Counted from the stretch's first letter, positions 16,286 through 24,890 are shown. The stretch: DNA of 64,000 bases from Streptomyces sp. ISL-10 (GCF_018614575.1 NZ_JAGGOJ010000020.1:186001-250000), one strand, 5' to 3'. Notes: generated by a model from the sequence alone, not told the origin. A program made the numbers and translations.

Positions 16286-17362
16286 GTGACCGAACTGGCC
16301 CTGCACGAGCTGCGCAAGACGTACGCAGTCCGGGGGCGGTCCGCCGTGGAGGCCGTGCGCGGGATCGACCTGCGGCTGGCGTCCGGCGAGCTGCTCGGGC
16401 TGCTCGGCCCGTCCGGCTGCGGCAAGTCCACGACGCTGCGGATGATCGCGGGACTGGAGCAGGTCACGGGCGGCGACATCCGCATCGACGGCACCTCCGT
16501 GGTGGGCCTGCCGGCGCAGCGCCGCAACATCGGCGTCGCCTTCGAGAACTACGCGCTCTACCCGCCGCTGACCGTCGCCGAGAACCTCGCGTTCGGGCTG
16601 GCGGCCCGGCGCCGTGCCACCCGCCCCGAGATCGCGCGGCGGGTGGCGGCCATGGCCGAGCGGATCGGAATCTCCGGCCTGCTCGACGCCCGCCCCGCCG
16701 GGCTCTCCAGCGGCCAGAAGCAGCGGGTCGCGCTCGCCCGGGCGCTGATCCGCGAACCCGACGTCCTGCTGCTGGACGAGCCGCTGTCCCACCTGGACGC
16801 GGGCCAGCGCGACACGACGCGCCGTGAGCTCAAACGAATCCAGAGGGATCTGGGGCACACGACGATCCTGGTCACACACGACCAGGAGGAGGCGCTGTCG
16901 TTGGCCGACCGGATCGCGGTGATGAAGGACGGGGTGATCCAGCAGCTCGGCACCCCGCACGAGATCTACGACGCGCCGGCGAACCTCTTCGTCGCCGACT
17001 TCGTCGGGGAGCCCGCGATGAACCTGCTGCCGGGCACCGTCGAGGACGGCGGCCTGCTGCGGCTGTCCCCCACCGTCCGCGTGCCGCTGCCCGCGCCGCT
17101 CCCGGCCGGCCGCCGCGTCGTGCTCGGGGTGCGCCCCGAGGACCTGCGGCTGACGGACATCGGCGTACGGGCCACGGTCAGCGCCCATGAACCGCTCCTG
17201 GAGGCGGGAATCACCACCCTCGCCCTGGAGGGTGTGGAGCGCCCGCTGGTCGTGCAGACCGCACCCGATGTGCGCCCGGAACGCGGCGCGGCCGTCCACG
17301 TCGCCGCAGACGCCGAGCTCACACATGTCTTCGACGCCGAGACGGGAGACGCCCTGCGATGA
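16286..17362 (+). CDS. ABC transporter ATP-binding protein (second of two)
   Basis: 358 residues from a GTG at 16286 behind GGGAGG. Walker A GPSGCGKST, signature LSSGQKQR, Walker B LLLDEPLSHLDA and H-loop THDQEEA are intact. The Q-loop reads AFENYALYPP, again Glu instead of Gln, as in the first ATPase. A C-terminal regulatory OB domain is present. The two ATPases clearly differ from each other, matching the heterodimeric ATPase arrangement known from glycerol (GlpS/GlpT) and other polyol importers; that analogy is inference. It overlaps the dehydrogenase by four bases. Confidence 0.92.
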   Translation: MTELALHELRKTYAVRGRSAVEAVRGIDLRLASGELLGLLGPSGCGKSTTLRMIAGLEQVTGGDIRIDGTSVVGLPAQRRNIGVAFENYALYPPLTVAENLAFGLAARRRATRPEIARRVAAMAERIGISGLLDARPAGLSSGQKQRVALARALIREPDVLLLDEPLSHLDAGQRDTTRRELKRIQRDLGHTTILVTHDQEEALSLADRIAVMKDGVIQQLGTPHEIYDAPANLFVADFVGEPAMNLLPGTVEDGGLLRLSPTVRVPLPAPLPAGRRVVLGVRPEDLRLTDIGVRATVSAHEPLLEAGITTLALEGVERPLVVQTAPDVRPERGAAVHVAADAELTHVFDAETGDALR

Positions 17363-18372
17363 AGATCCTGGCCGCCGGTGACCTGTTCGTCCGCAACGCC
17401 CTCATCGCGGCGGCGCTGCACCACAACCTCACCGGCCACCCCTTCGACCTGACCGAACTGTCCCTGCCCTGGCCGCTGGAGCCGTTCGGGAAGGTGAGCG
17501 AGGTCGACGAGGCGAGCGACGCCGAGGACGCGCTGATCGAGGCGCTCGACGGCGTCGAGGTGTGCGTGACCCAGATGGCCCCCTTCACGGAGCGGGTCCT
17601 CGCCGCGGCACCCGCGCTGCGCCTGATCGCCGTCTGCCGCGGCGGGCCGGTGAACGTGAACGCCGAGGCGGCGCGGGCCCGCGGCGTGCGCGTCTGCTTC
17701 GCGCCGGGCCGCAATGCGGCGGCCACGGCCGAGTTCACGATCGGGCTGATGCTCTCCGCGCTGCGCCGCATCCCCGAGGCGCACCACTCCCTCGCCCGCG
17801 AGGGCCGCTGGGACGCCTCGTACTACACCTACGAGCGCTGCGGGCCCGAGCTGGAGGACACCCCCGTCGGGCTCGTCGGGTACGGCGCGGTCGGCAGCCG
17901 GGTCGCCCGGGTGCTGTGCGCGTTCGGCGCCGAGGTGGAGGTGTACGACCCGTATGTGCGCGGCGACGTGCACGGGATGCGCGCGGTCTCGCTGGACGCG
18001 CTGCTCACCCGCTCGCGTGTGCTCACCCTGCACGCCCGGCTCACCCCCGAGACCCGGAGGCTGATCGGGGCACGCGAACTGGCGCTGATGCCGAAGGGAT
18101 CGGTCCTGGTGAACGCGGCCCGCGGCGGCCTGCTCGACACCGATGCCCTGTGCGACGCCATGGACAGCGGCCACCTGGCCGCCGCAGCACTGGACACCTA
18201 CGAGCAGGAGCCGCCCGCGCCCGGTTCGCGGCTGCTGAACACGCCGAACCTGGTGCTCACCCCGCATCTGGGCGGAGCGAGCCGGGCCGTGGCGCGCAAG
18301 GCGGCGGCGATCGCGGCCGCGGAGGTGGCGCGCCACGTCCGCGGTGAACCGCTCGCGCACGCACTGACCTGA
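17359..18372 (+). CDS. D-isomer-specific 2-hydroxyacid dehydrogenase family protein
   Basis: 337 residues. The NAD-binding Rossmann motif VGYGAVGSRVA is near residues 173-183. The catalytic Arg in VNAARGGLLD, Glu in DTYEQEPP and His in LTPHLGG are in place, so an active NAD(P)-dependent reductase or dehydrogenase of a 2-hydroxy acid (or SerA-like enzyme) is expected. The N-terminal domain is atypical in sequence, as in carbohydrate-acid members. Its place between transporter and kinase suggests it acts on an oxidised form of the imported sugar. The true substrate is unknown. Confidence 0.85.
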   Translation: MKILAAGDLFVRNALIAAALHHNLTGHPFDLTELSLPWPLEPFGKVSEVDEASDAEDALIEALDGVEVCVTQMAPFTERVLAAAPALRLIAVCRGGPVNVNAEAARARGVRVCFAPGRNAAATAEFTIGLMLSALRRIPEAHHSLAREGRWDASYYTYERCGPELEDTPVGLVGYGAVGSRVARVLCAFGAEVEVYDPYVRGDVHGMRAVSLDALLTRSRVLTLHARLTPETRRLIGARELALMPKGSVLVNAARGGLLDTDALCDAMDSGHLAAAALDTYEQEPPAPGSRLLNTPNLVLTPHLGGASRAVARKAAAIAAAEVARHVRGEPLAHALT

Positions 18373-18397
18373 CACCCGAGCCGAGGAGGCTGCGGAA

Positions 18398-19810
18398 ATG
18401 GCGATGTTCATCGGCATCGATGTGGGCACGTCCGTGGTGAAGGCCGCGGCCTTCGACGCGAGCGGGACGGCGCTGGCCGTCGAGTCCCGCCCCGTGGCCC
18501 TGGACATCCGCGGCGGCCATGTCGAACAGGACATGGACGAGGTGTACGACGCGGTCGTCGACGTGCTGGGGGCGCTGACGGCACGGGGCGAGCCGGTCGC
18601 GCTGGTCGGGCTCACCGGGCAGGGCGACGGTGTGTGGCTGGTCGACGAGGACGGCAGGCCGGTGCGGCCGGCCATCTCCTGGATGGACGGCCGGGCCCAT
18701 GAACTGGTCGGCGAATGGCTCGCGTCCGGTGTCTTCGAGTCGGTGTTCCGGCGCACCGGCAGCGCCATGTTCCCCGGCTGCCCGGGCCCGGTGCTGGCCT
18801 GGCTGGAGCAGCACGAGCCGCAGTCCCTGGACGCGGCGAGCACCGCCCTGTACTGCAAGGACATGGTCTTCCAGCGGCTGACGGGGCTGCGCGCGACCGA
18901 TGTGTCGGACGCGTCGATGCCCTTCCTCGATCCGCACACCCGTACGTACGCGGCAGACATCGTCGAGGCCCTCGGGCTGTCCCACCGCAGCGGCCTGCTC
19001 CCCCCGGTCGCCGACCCCCTCGCCACCGGCACGCTCCCCTCCGGCACACCCATCGCCAACGGCCCCTACGATCTGGCGGCCTGCGCCCTCGGAGCTGGGG
19101 TCACCGCACCCGGCGACGGTCTGCTGATCGTCGGCACCTGCCTGGCGTCGCTGGTCGCCACCCGGGACGTCGACCTCGCCGGCGAGCCCGCCGGCCTGTA
19201 CATCTCGACCGACCGGCCCGGCGACTTCCTGCGCGCCATGCCGGCGATGGTAGGCACGGCCGCGCTGGACTGGGTGCTCACCACCACCGGCGTACGCCAC
19301 ACCGAGGTGGACCCCCTGCTTGCCGACACCCCGCCCGGCGCGCACGGGGTGCGGGTCCTGCCCTACTTCGCGCCCTCCGGGGAACGCGCGCCGTTCGTCG
19401 AGCCCCGGCTGCGCGCCGAACTGTCCGGCGTCAGCCTGGAGTCGACGAAGGCGGACCTGATCCGCGCCACCTGCGAGGGCATCGCCTTCGCCGCCCGCCA
19501 CTGCCTGGACGCCGCCGGGCTCACCGGCACGCTCGCGATCTGCGGCGGCGGCAGCCGCTCCCCCGCCTGGATGCGCCTGTTCGCTGACGTCCTCGGGCGC
19601 GAACTGCGCATCGTGGAGGGTGAGGTGGGTGCCAGGGGCGCGGTCCTGGCGTCCGCTGCACGGCACGGCGTGGAGCTGGACGTGGCGTACTGGACGGCCC
19701 CGACGGCCGTGGTCACGCCGGACGCGGGACGTGCCGCGTACTACGCCGAGGCGTACGACGAGCACCTCGACCGGCTGACGGCGGCCCGGGCCCGCGCGCG
19801 TCGCACCTGA
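18398..19810 (+). CDS. FGGY-family carbohydrate kinase (second copy)
   Basis: 470 residues with the GGAGG-type site at about 18383. The phosphate motif FIGIDVGTSVVKAAAFD and the FGGY signature region CGGGSRSPAWMRLFADVLGR are intact. LTGQGDGVWLVD and the substrate-lobe ISWMDGR resemble xylulose/L-xylulose-type kinases. It ends the island operon. With the divergent kinase at 9606, it gives the locus two ATP-dependent sugar phosphorylation steps, perhaps for two substrates or for epimers. Confidence 0.88.
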   Translation: MAMFIGIDVGTSVVKAAAFDASGTALAVESRPVALDIRGGHVEQDMDEVYDAVVDVLGALTARGEPVALVGLTGQGDGVWLVDEDGRPVRPAISWMDGRAHELVGEWLASGVFESVFRRTGSAMFPGCPGPVLAWLEQHEPQSLDAASTALYCKDMVFQRLTGLRATDVSDASMPFLDPHTRTYAADIVEALGLSHRSGLLPPVADPLATGTLPSGTPIANGPYDLAACALGAGVTAPGDGLLIVGTCLASLVATRDVDLAGEPAGLYISTDRPGDFLRAMPAMVGTAALDWVLTTTGVRHTEVDPLLADTPPGAHGVRVLPYFAPSGERAPFVEPRLRAELSGVSLESTKADLIRATCEGIAFAARHCLDAAGLTGTLAICGGGSRSPAWMRLFADVLGRELRIVEGEVGARGAVLASAARHGVELDVAYWTAPTAVVTPDAGRAAYYAEAYDEHLDRLTAARARARRT

Positions 19811-19856
19811 GCGGTCATGAGGCGGCCACCTCGCTGCCGCCCCGGCGCAACCTCGT

Positions 19857-20099
19857 GTGATCGGCGTGTGCCCGGCGCCCCCATTCGTGACCGAGCAGCT
19901 CTCAGACGCGTACACCTTTCGTGCGGAGAACCAGTTCCTGCCGGCGCAACTGCGCCGGGGGACGGACCCTGACGGCTTCGGCGACGCCTTCGCCGAGTAC
20001 GTCCTGCACTACGGGCTCGGCGTCGACGCCGTCGTCACCGACTTCCCCGATCTCGCGGTCGTCGCCCGGCGCGAACACCTGGCGCGGGCACGGCCGTAG
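19857..20099 (+). pseudogene. C-terminal remnant of a glycerophosphodiester phosphodiesterase (GlpQ-like)
   Basis: An 80-codon frame whose translation matches the end of GlpQ enzymes: AYTFRAENQFLPAQL, then the family-specific GVDAVVTDFPDLAVVARR. The catalytic N-terminal TIM-barrel half with its His and metal ligands is absent; sequence upstream belongs to the kinase. It is therefore a 5'-truncated relic left between the sugar operon and sodF, perhaps at an insertion border. Confidence 0.75.
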
Positions 20100-20144
20100 G
20101 ACCAGGTGCTGATCACGACCGACCCTTCTGCTGTTAATGTGCAG

Positions 20145-20161
20145 TTGCACTTGATTCGCAA
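20145..20161. promoter_or_regulatory. Nur-type operator upstream of sodF
   Basis: TTGCAC, then five bases, then TCGCAA matches the published Nur box pattern tTGCaa-N5-ttGCAA with two deviations. It lies 31 bp before the sodF start, where Nur with nickel would repress sodF in favour of the nickel enzyme. Confidence 0.7.
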
Positions 20162-20191
20162 TAAGCAGTTGGCAGTCGGAGGGACCGGACC

Positions 20192-20827
20192 ATGGCCACT
20201 TACACGCTTCCTGAACTTCCGTACGACTACGCGGCGCTCGAACCGGTCATCAGCCCGCAGATCGTCGAGCTGCATCACGACAAGCACCACGCGGCGTACG
20301 TGAAGGGTGCGAACGACACGCTGGAGCAGTTGGAGGAGGCCCGCGACAAGGAGGCGTGGGGCGCGATCAACGGTCTGGAGAAGAACCTCGCGTTCCACCT
20401 CTCCGGCCACATCCTGCACAGCATCTACTGGCACAACATGACGGGCGAGGGCGGCGGGGAGCCGCTGGAGAAGGACGGCGTGGGCGAGCTCGCGGACGCG
20501 ATCGCCGAGTCCTTCGGCTCGTTCGTCAAGTTCACGGCGCAGATGACGAAGGCGTCCGCGACCACCCAGGGTTCCGGCTGGGGCGTGCTGGCCTACGAGC
20601 CGGTCAGCGGCCGGCTGATCGTCGAGCAGGTCTACGACCACCAGGGCAACGTCGGTCAGGGCACCGTGCCGATCCTCGTCTTCGACGCCTGGGAACACGC
20701 CTTCTACCTGCAGTACAAGAACCAGAAGGTCGACTTCATCGACGCCATGTGGCAGGTCGTGAACTGGCAGGACGTGGCGAAGCGTTACGCGCAGGCCAAG
20801 GAGCGCACCCCGCTGATCGCTCCGTGA
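20192..20827 (+). CDS. sodF: Superoxide dismutase, Fe/Mn family (iron type)
   Basis: 211 residues starting MATYTLPELPYDY. It converts superoxide to oxygen and hydrogen peroxide in the cytoplasm. The metal ligands are visible in ELHHDKHH (His28), NLAFHLSGH and VFDAWEHAF (Asp and His). GGAGGG lies upstream of the start. The family alone does not tell Fe from Mn. The Nur-like operator in the promoter and the Streptomyces context (FeSOD repressed when nickel allows SodN) support sodF. It is monocistronic, with a strong nested hairpin downstream. Confidence 0.95.
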   Translation: MATYTLPELPYDYAALEPVISPQIVELHHDKHHAAYVKGANDTLEQLEEARDKEAWGAINGLEKNLAFHLSGHILHSIYWHNMTGEGGGEPLEKDGVGELADAIAESFGSFVKFTAQMTKASATTQGSGWGVLAYEPVSGRLIVEQVYDHQGNVGQGTVPILVFDAWEHAFYLQYKNQKVDFIDAMWQVVNWQDVAKRYAQAKERTPLIAP

Positions 20828-20892
20828 TCCGGCGGTGAGGAGATCCTGCTCGTGATCGTCTTCTCAACCTTCACCGGGCAGGCGGAAGAAGG

Positions 20893-20954
20893 ACGGCCCC
20901 CGCGTGGGCGACCCTCCCAGGCGCAGCTCTGGGGGAGTGACTCGCGGGGGCCGT
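20893..20954. terminator. Nested-hairpin bidirectional terminator
   Basis: ACGGCCCCCGCG (20893-20904) pairs perfectly with 20943-20954. The loop contains a second hairpin, CTCCCAG with CTGGGGGAG. It lies between convergent sodF and the nitroreductase-like gene. Confidence 0.8.
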
Positions 20955-20970
20955 CTTCCGTTCCCGGGGC

Positions 20971-21609
20971 TCAGTCGAAGATCGGCCCCTGTGTGCGGGT
21001 CCGCTTGATCTCGTAGAAGCCCGGAATCGACGCGACCATCAGCGTGCCGTCCCACAGCCGGGCGGCCTCCTCGCCCTTGGGCGCGGGGGTGACCACCGGA
21101 CCGAAGAAGGCGATCTGCTCGCCGTCGGAGCCGGGCACCGCGATGACCGGCGTGCCGACGTCCTGCCCGACCTTGTCGATTCCCTCCTTGTGGGAGGCCC
21201 GCAGCTCGGTGTCATAGGTGTCTTTGTCCGCGTAGTCGGCGAGGGACGCGGGCAGGCCGACCTCCTCCAGGGCCTCGACGACCGCCTCGCGGACGGGCCC
21301 GCGGCCCTCGTTGTGGAAGCGGGTGCCGAGCGCGGTGTACAGCGGACCGAGCACCTCGTCACCGTGCTCCTGCGCGGCGGCGGCGACGACCCGCACCGGG
21401 CCCCATGCCTGGGTGGCGAGCATCTCCCGGTACTCCTCGGGGAGCTCGTCCAGCTTGTTCTCGTTCAGCACCGCGAGGCTCATCACATGCCAGCGGACCT
21501 CGACGTCGCGGACCTTCTCGACCTCCAGCATCCAGCGGGAGGTCATCCAGGCCCAGGGGCACAGGGGGTCGAACCAGAAGTCGGCTGGCGTCTTGCCGTT
21601 GTCGGACAT
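20971..21609 (-). CDS. Mycothiol-dependent nitroreductase-like DsbA-family protein (Rv2466c type)
   Basis: 212 residues from the ATG at 21609 (AAGGAG nearby). FWFDPLCPWAWMTSRW at residues 11-26 and the ending GFYEIKRTRTQGPIFD match the Rv2466c group of mycothiol-linked thioredoxin-fold enzymes. The active site reads Cys17-Pro-Trp-Ala20. The M. tuberculosis protein has CPWC by memory, so the resolving Cys is missing here and a monothiol, mycothiol-coupled mechanism is implied. It is divergent from pepN by 137 bp. Confidence 0.85.
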   Translation of the reverse strand: MSDNGKTPADFWFDPLCPWAWMTSRWMLEVEKVRDVEVRWHVMSLAVLNENKLDELPEEYREMLATQAWGPVRVVAAAAQEHGDEVLGPLYTALGTRFHNEGRGPVREAVVEALEEVGLPASLADYADKDTYDTELRASHKEGIDKVGQDVGTPVIAVPGSDGEQIAFFGPVVTPAPKGEEAARLWDGTLMVASIPGFYEIKRTRTQGPIFD

Positions 21610-21746
21610 GTCACTCCTTGCGAAGGGCGGCACCCTGCCTGCCTCGCAGGGGAAACGCGACCCGCCCGCGAGGGATTCCCCCGTACCGGCTGCCAGGACC
21701 ACATGGGAGGATCACTGCTGTTCGAACGAGACACGAAGGAGTGCCC

Positions 21747-24308
21747 GTGCCCGGTGAGAATCTGTCCCGCGACGAGGCCCGCGCCCGGGCCGAGCTGCTG
21801 TCCGTCGACGGGTACGACGTCGCCCTCGACGTACGGTCCGCGGCCGGGGACGCCGAGGAGGGGGCCGGGCCGCGCACATTCCGCTCGGTGACCACGATCC
21901 GCTTCCGTGCCGCCGAGCCGGGCGCGCCGACCTTCGTCGACCTGATCGCCCCGTCCGTGAGCAGCATCACGCTCAACGGCCGGGAGCTCGATCCCGCCGC
22001 GGCGTTCGACGGGTCCCGGATCGCGCTCGACTCCGTGGCCCCCGAGAACGTGCTCGTCGTGGACGCGCAGTGCGCGTACAGCCGCACCGGCGAGGGGCTG
22101 CACCGCTTCGTCGACCCCGAGGACGGCGAGGTCTACCTCTACACGCAGTACGAACCGGCCGACGCGCGCCGGGTCTTCGCGAACTTCGAGCAGCCCGACC
22201 TCAAGGCCCCGTTCCGCTTCGAGGTGACCGCGCCCGAGGGCTGGACCGTGTGGAGCAACCGGGAGGGCGCACGCGCCGAGGACGGGGTGTGGCGCTTCGC
22301 CGAGACGCGGCCGATCTCGACGTACATCACGGCCGTCGTCGCCGGCCCGTACCACTACGAGACGGATCTGTACGAGCGGGAGCTCACGGACGGCACCATG
22401 CTGCGGATCCCGCTGGGCGCGATGTGCCGCAAGGGTCTGGCCAGGCACTTCGACGCCGACGACATCTTCCTGGTCACCAAGCAGGGTCTGGACTTCTTCC
22501 ACGACCACTTCGACTACCCGTACCCGTTCGGGAAGTACGACCAGGCCTTCGTGCCCGAGTACAACATCGGCGCGATGGAGAACCCGGGCTGTGTGACCTT
22601 CCGTGAGGAATTCGTCTTCCGCGGCCGGGTGACGCAGGCGTCGTACGAGCGCCGGGCGAACGTGATCCTCCACGAAATGGCGCACATGTGGTTCGGCGAC
22701 CTGGTCACCATGCAGTGGTGGGACGACCTGTGGCTCAAGGAGTCCTTCGCGGACTTCATGGGCTCGTTCTCGATGGTGGAGGCCACCCGGTTCACGAGTG
22801 GCTGGGTCACCTTCGCCAACAACCGCAAGGCCTGGGCGTACCGCGCCGACCAGCTGCCGTCCACGCACCCGATCACAGCCGACATCCGTGACCTGGAGGA
22901 CGCCAAGCTCAACTTCGACGGCATCACGTACGCCAAGGGCGCCTCGGTGCTGAAGCAGCTGGTGGCGTACGTGGGGCGGGAGGCGTTCCTGGAGGGCGCG
23001 CGGCGCTACTTCAAGCGCCATGCGTACGGCAACACCCGCCTCGGCGACCTGCTCTCGGTGCTTCAGGAGACCTCCGGGCGGGACATGAAGGAGTGGTCGC
23101 GCTCCTGGCTGGAGACGTCGGGTGTCAACTCGCTGACGCCGCAGGCCGTGTACGACGCGAGCGGCAGGATCGCCGAGCTCGCGATCGCCCAGGACGGCGA
23201 CACCCTCCGCCCGCACCGGGTGGCCGTCGGCCTGTACCGGGTGGAGGACACCAAGCTCGTGCGGTACGCGCGCGCCGAAGTGGACGTCGCCGGGGCGCGC
23301 ACGGTGGTGCCCGAGCTGGCGGGTGCGCAGCGGCCGTCGCTCGTTCTCGTCAACGACGAGGACCTGACGTACTGCAAGGTCCGCTTCGACGAGGACTCGC
23401 TCGCGACCCTGCGGGCGCACCTGGGCGACATCGACGATCCTTTGGCGCGGGCGCTGGCCTGGTCGGCGCTGTGGAACCTGACGCGGGACGCGCAGTTGCC
23501 GGCGCGGGACTTCATGGACCTGGTGCTGCGGTTCGCGGGGCGCGAGTCGGACATCGGTGTGCTGCAGATGCTGCACGCGTGGGCCCGCTCCGCGCTGGTG
23601 AACTACGCGGCGCCGGCATGGCGCGAGGAAGGCGGCCGGCTGCTGGCCGAGGGCGCGCTCGCGGAGCTGCGGCGCGCGGAGCCGGGCAGCCAGCACCAGC
23701 TGACGTGGGCACGGTTCTTCGCATCGGTCGCGGCACGTGAGGCGGACTTCCGGCTGCTGTCCGGACTGCTGGACGGTACGGCGAAGATCGACGGCCTCGA
23801 CGTGGACCAGGAGCTGCGCTGGGCGTTCCTGGAGCCGCTGGCCGCGCACGGCCGGGCGGACGAGTCGGCGATCGCGGCGGAGCTGGCGCGGGACGACACG
23901 GCTTCGGGCAAGCGGCACGAGGTGCGCTGCCTCGCGGCACGGCCGTCCGCGGCGGTGAAGGCCCAGGCGTGGGCGGCGGTGGTGGAGTCGGACGCACTGT
24001 CCAACGCACTGGTGGACGCGACGATCGCGGGCTTCGTCCAGCCGTCACAGCGTGATCTTGTGGTGCCGTACGCCCCGAAGTACTTCGAGGCGATCGAGCG
24101 GCTCTGGTCGGAGCGGTCGATCCAGATCGGGATGGACGTGGTGCGCGGCCTGTACCCGTCGCTCCAGGACTCACCGGAGACGCTCTCGGCGACGGACGAG
24201 TGGCTGGCCGCACACGAGTCGGCGGCGCCAGCGCTGCGGCGGCTGGTGCTCGAGGCCCGCGACGACCTGGCTCGGGCACTGCGCGCGCAGGAGCGGGACG
24301 GCGCGTGA
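21747..24308 (+). CDS. pepN: Aminopeptidase N, M1 family (first copy)
   Basis: 853 residues. The start is taken as the GTG at 21747 because AAGGAG ends five bases before it and the product MPGENLSRDEARARAELL aligns with the start of the second copy at 33345. GAMEN exopeptidase motif is at 275-279. Zinc site HEMAH is at 309-313 with the third ligand Glu332 (KESF). It cleaves N-terminal residues from cytoplasmic peptides. The large C-terminal ERAP1-like helical domain is complete. No operon partners. A tight 14-bp hairpin follows the stop. Confidence 0.95.
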   Translation: MPGENLSRDEARARAELLSVDGYDVALDVRSAAGDAEEGAGPRTFRSVTTIRFRAAEPGAPTFVDLIAPSVSSITLNGRELDPAAAFDGSRIALDSVAPENVLVVDAQCAYSRTGEGLHRFVDPEDGEVYLYTQYEPADARRVFANFEQPDLKAPFRFEVTAPEGWTVWSNREGARAEDGVWRFAETRPISTYITAVVAGPYHYETDLYERELTDGTMLRIPLGAMCRKGLARHFDADDIFLVTKQGLDFFHDHFDYPYPFGKYDQAFVPEYNIGAMENPGCVTFREEFVFRGRVTQASYERRANVILHEMAHMWFGDLVTMQWWDDLWLKESFADFMGSFSMVEATRFTSGWVTFANNRKAWAYRADQLPSTHPITADIRDLEDAKLNFDGITYAKGASVLKQLVAYVGREAFLEGARRYFKRHAYGNTRLGDLLSVLQETSGRDMKEWSRSWLETSGVNSLTPQAVYDASGRIAELAIAQDGDTLRPHRVAVGLYRVEDTKLVRYARAEVDVAGARTVVPELAGAQRPSLVLVNDEDLTYCKVRFDEDSLATLRAHLGDIDDPLARALAWSALWNLTRDAQLPARDFMDLVLRFAGRESDIGVLQMLHAWARSALVNYAAPAWREEGGRLLAEGALAELRRAEPGSQHQLTWARFFASVAAREADFRLLSGLLDGTAKIDGLDVDQELRWAFLEPLAAHGRADESAIAAELARDDTASGKRHEVRCLAARPSAAVKAQAWAAVVESDALSNALVDATIAGFVQPSQRDLVVPYAPKYFEAIERLWSERSIQIGMDVVRGLYPSLQDSPETLSATDEWLAAHESAAPALRRLVLEARDDLARALRAQERDGA

Positions 24309-24419
24309 GGGTCGGCGCCGGGCCTTCACCGTTCCGGCGCCGCCCCTGCGGACCGCCGCACGGGCTTGTCCCCCCCCACGCCGCCCCTTCCCGTGACCGT
24401 GGGCTCCGCCCCCCGGACC

Positions 24420-24450
24420 CTCCCCCTACGCCCTGCGGGCGTAGGGGGAG
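24420..24450. terminator. Hairpin terminator after pepN
   Basis: A perfect 14-bp stem, 24420-24433 with 24437-24450 (CTCCCCCTACGCCC and complement), around a 3-nt loop TGC, 111 bp after the pepN stop. Confidence 0.7.
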
Positions 24451-24468
24451 CCCAGCGCCTCAATCGCC

Positions 24469-24490
24469 GACGGGCTGGATCCAGCCCGTC
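24469..24490. repeat. 22-bp perfect palindrome of common Streptomyces intergenic type
   Basis: A perfect palindrome centred on GGATCC, preceded by GCGCCTCAATCGCC. The combination resembles the small GC-rich intergenic repeats found in many Streptomyces genomes. The 24309-24890 gap holds no convincing gene; it is filled with such hairpins (also 24684-24740) and the 10-bp tandem repeat. Confidence 0.6.
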
Positions 24491-24610
24491 CGGGCCCGGG
24501 CGGAACCCGGCGGAACCGCCGGACTGTTGGATCAGGTCGCGCCGGGGGCGGGCGGGGAGGTCGGCGGTGACGACGCCGGAGCCGACGCAGCCGCCGGCCC
24601 AGCCGACGTC

Positions 24611-24660
24611 GGTGGACGCCAGTGGACGCCGGTGGACCTCGGTGGACCTCGGTGGACGTC
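24611..24660. repeat. Five tandem copies of a 10-bp unit
   Basis: Five contiguous decamers of the form (G/A)GTGGAC(G/C)(C/T)C, in exact 10-bp register, one helical turn each. Not clearly coding. Confidence 0.85.
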
Positions 24661-24821
24661 GGGCGAAGCCCAGGGGGAGTTCGAGGACACCGCCCGAAGG
24701 GCGGTACGGGGTCTGGGGCGAAGCCCCAGTTCGGAAGGGGCGGGGCGGAGAGAGGCCGCCGCGCAGCGGCACCCACCCGTGCCCCCCATCGGAACTCGAA
24801 CGCGCGTACTTTAGTGCGGCC

Positions 24822-24850
24822 TTGTCCCGAAATGCCGACGAGCTTGTAAC
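24822..24850 (+). promoter_or_regulatory. Candidate HrdB-type promoter
   Basis: TTGTCC (24822-24827), a 17-bp spacer and TGTAAC (24845-24850), placed about 40 bp before the start of the downstream gene. Confidence 0.45.
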
Positions 24851-24890
24851 AGCGGTTAGCCCACCGCACACCCAGGGGCATTCCCTCGGC

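Noticed and set aside
21405..21746. N-terminal extension of the first pepN.
   Set aside because: It overlaps the start of the divergent nitroreductase-like gene, and the second pepN copy confirms the MPG start.
24309..24890. A gene in the gap between pepN and the AbiEi-like protein.
   Set aside because: All frames are short, repeat-derived and lack ribosome sites; the stretch is hairpins and tandem repeats.
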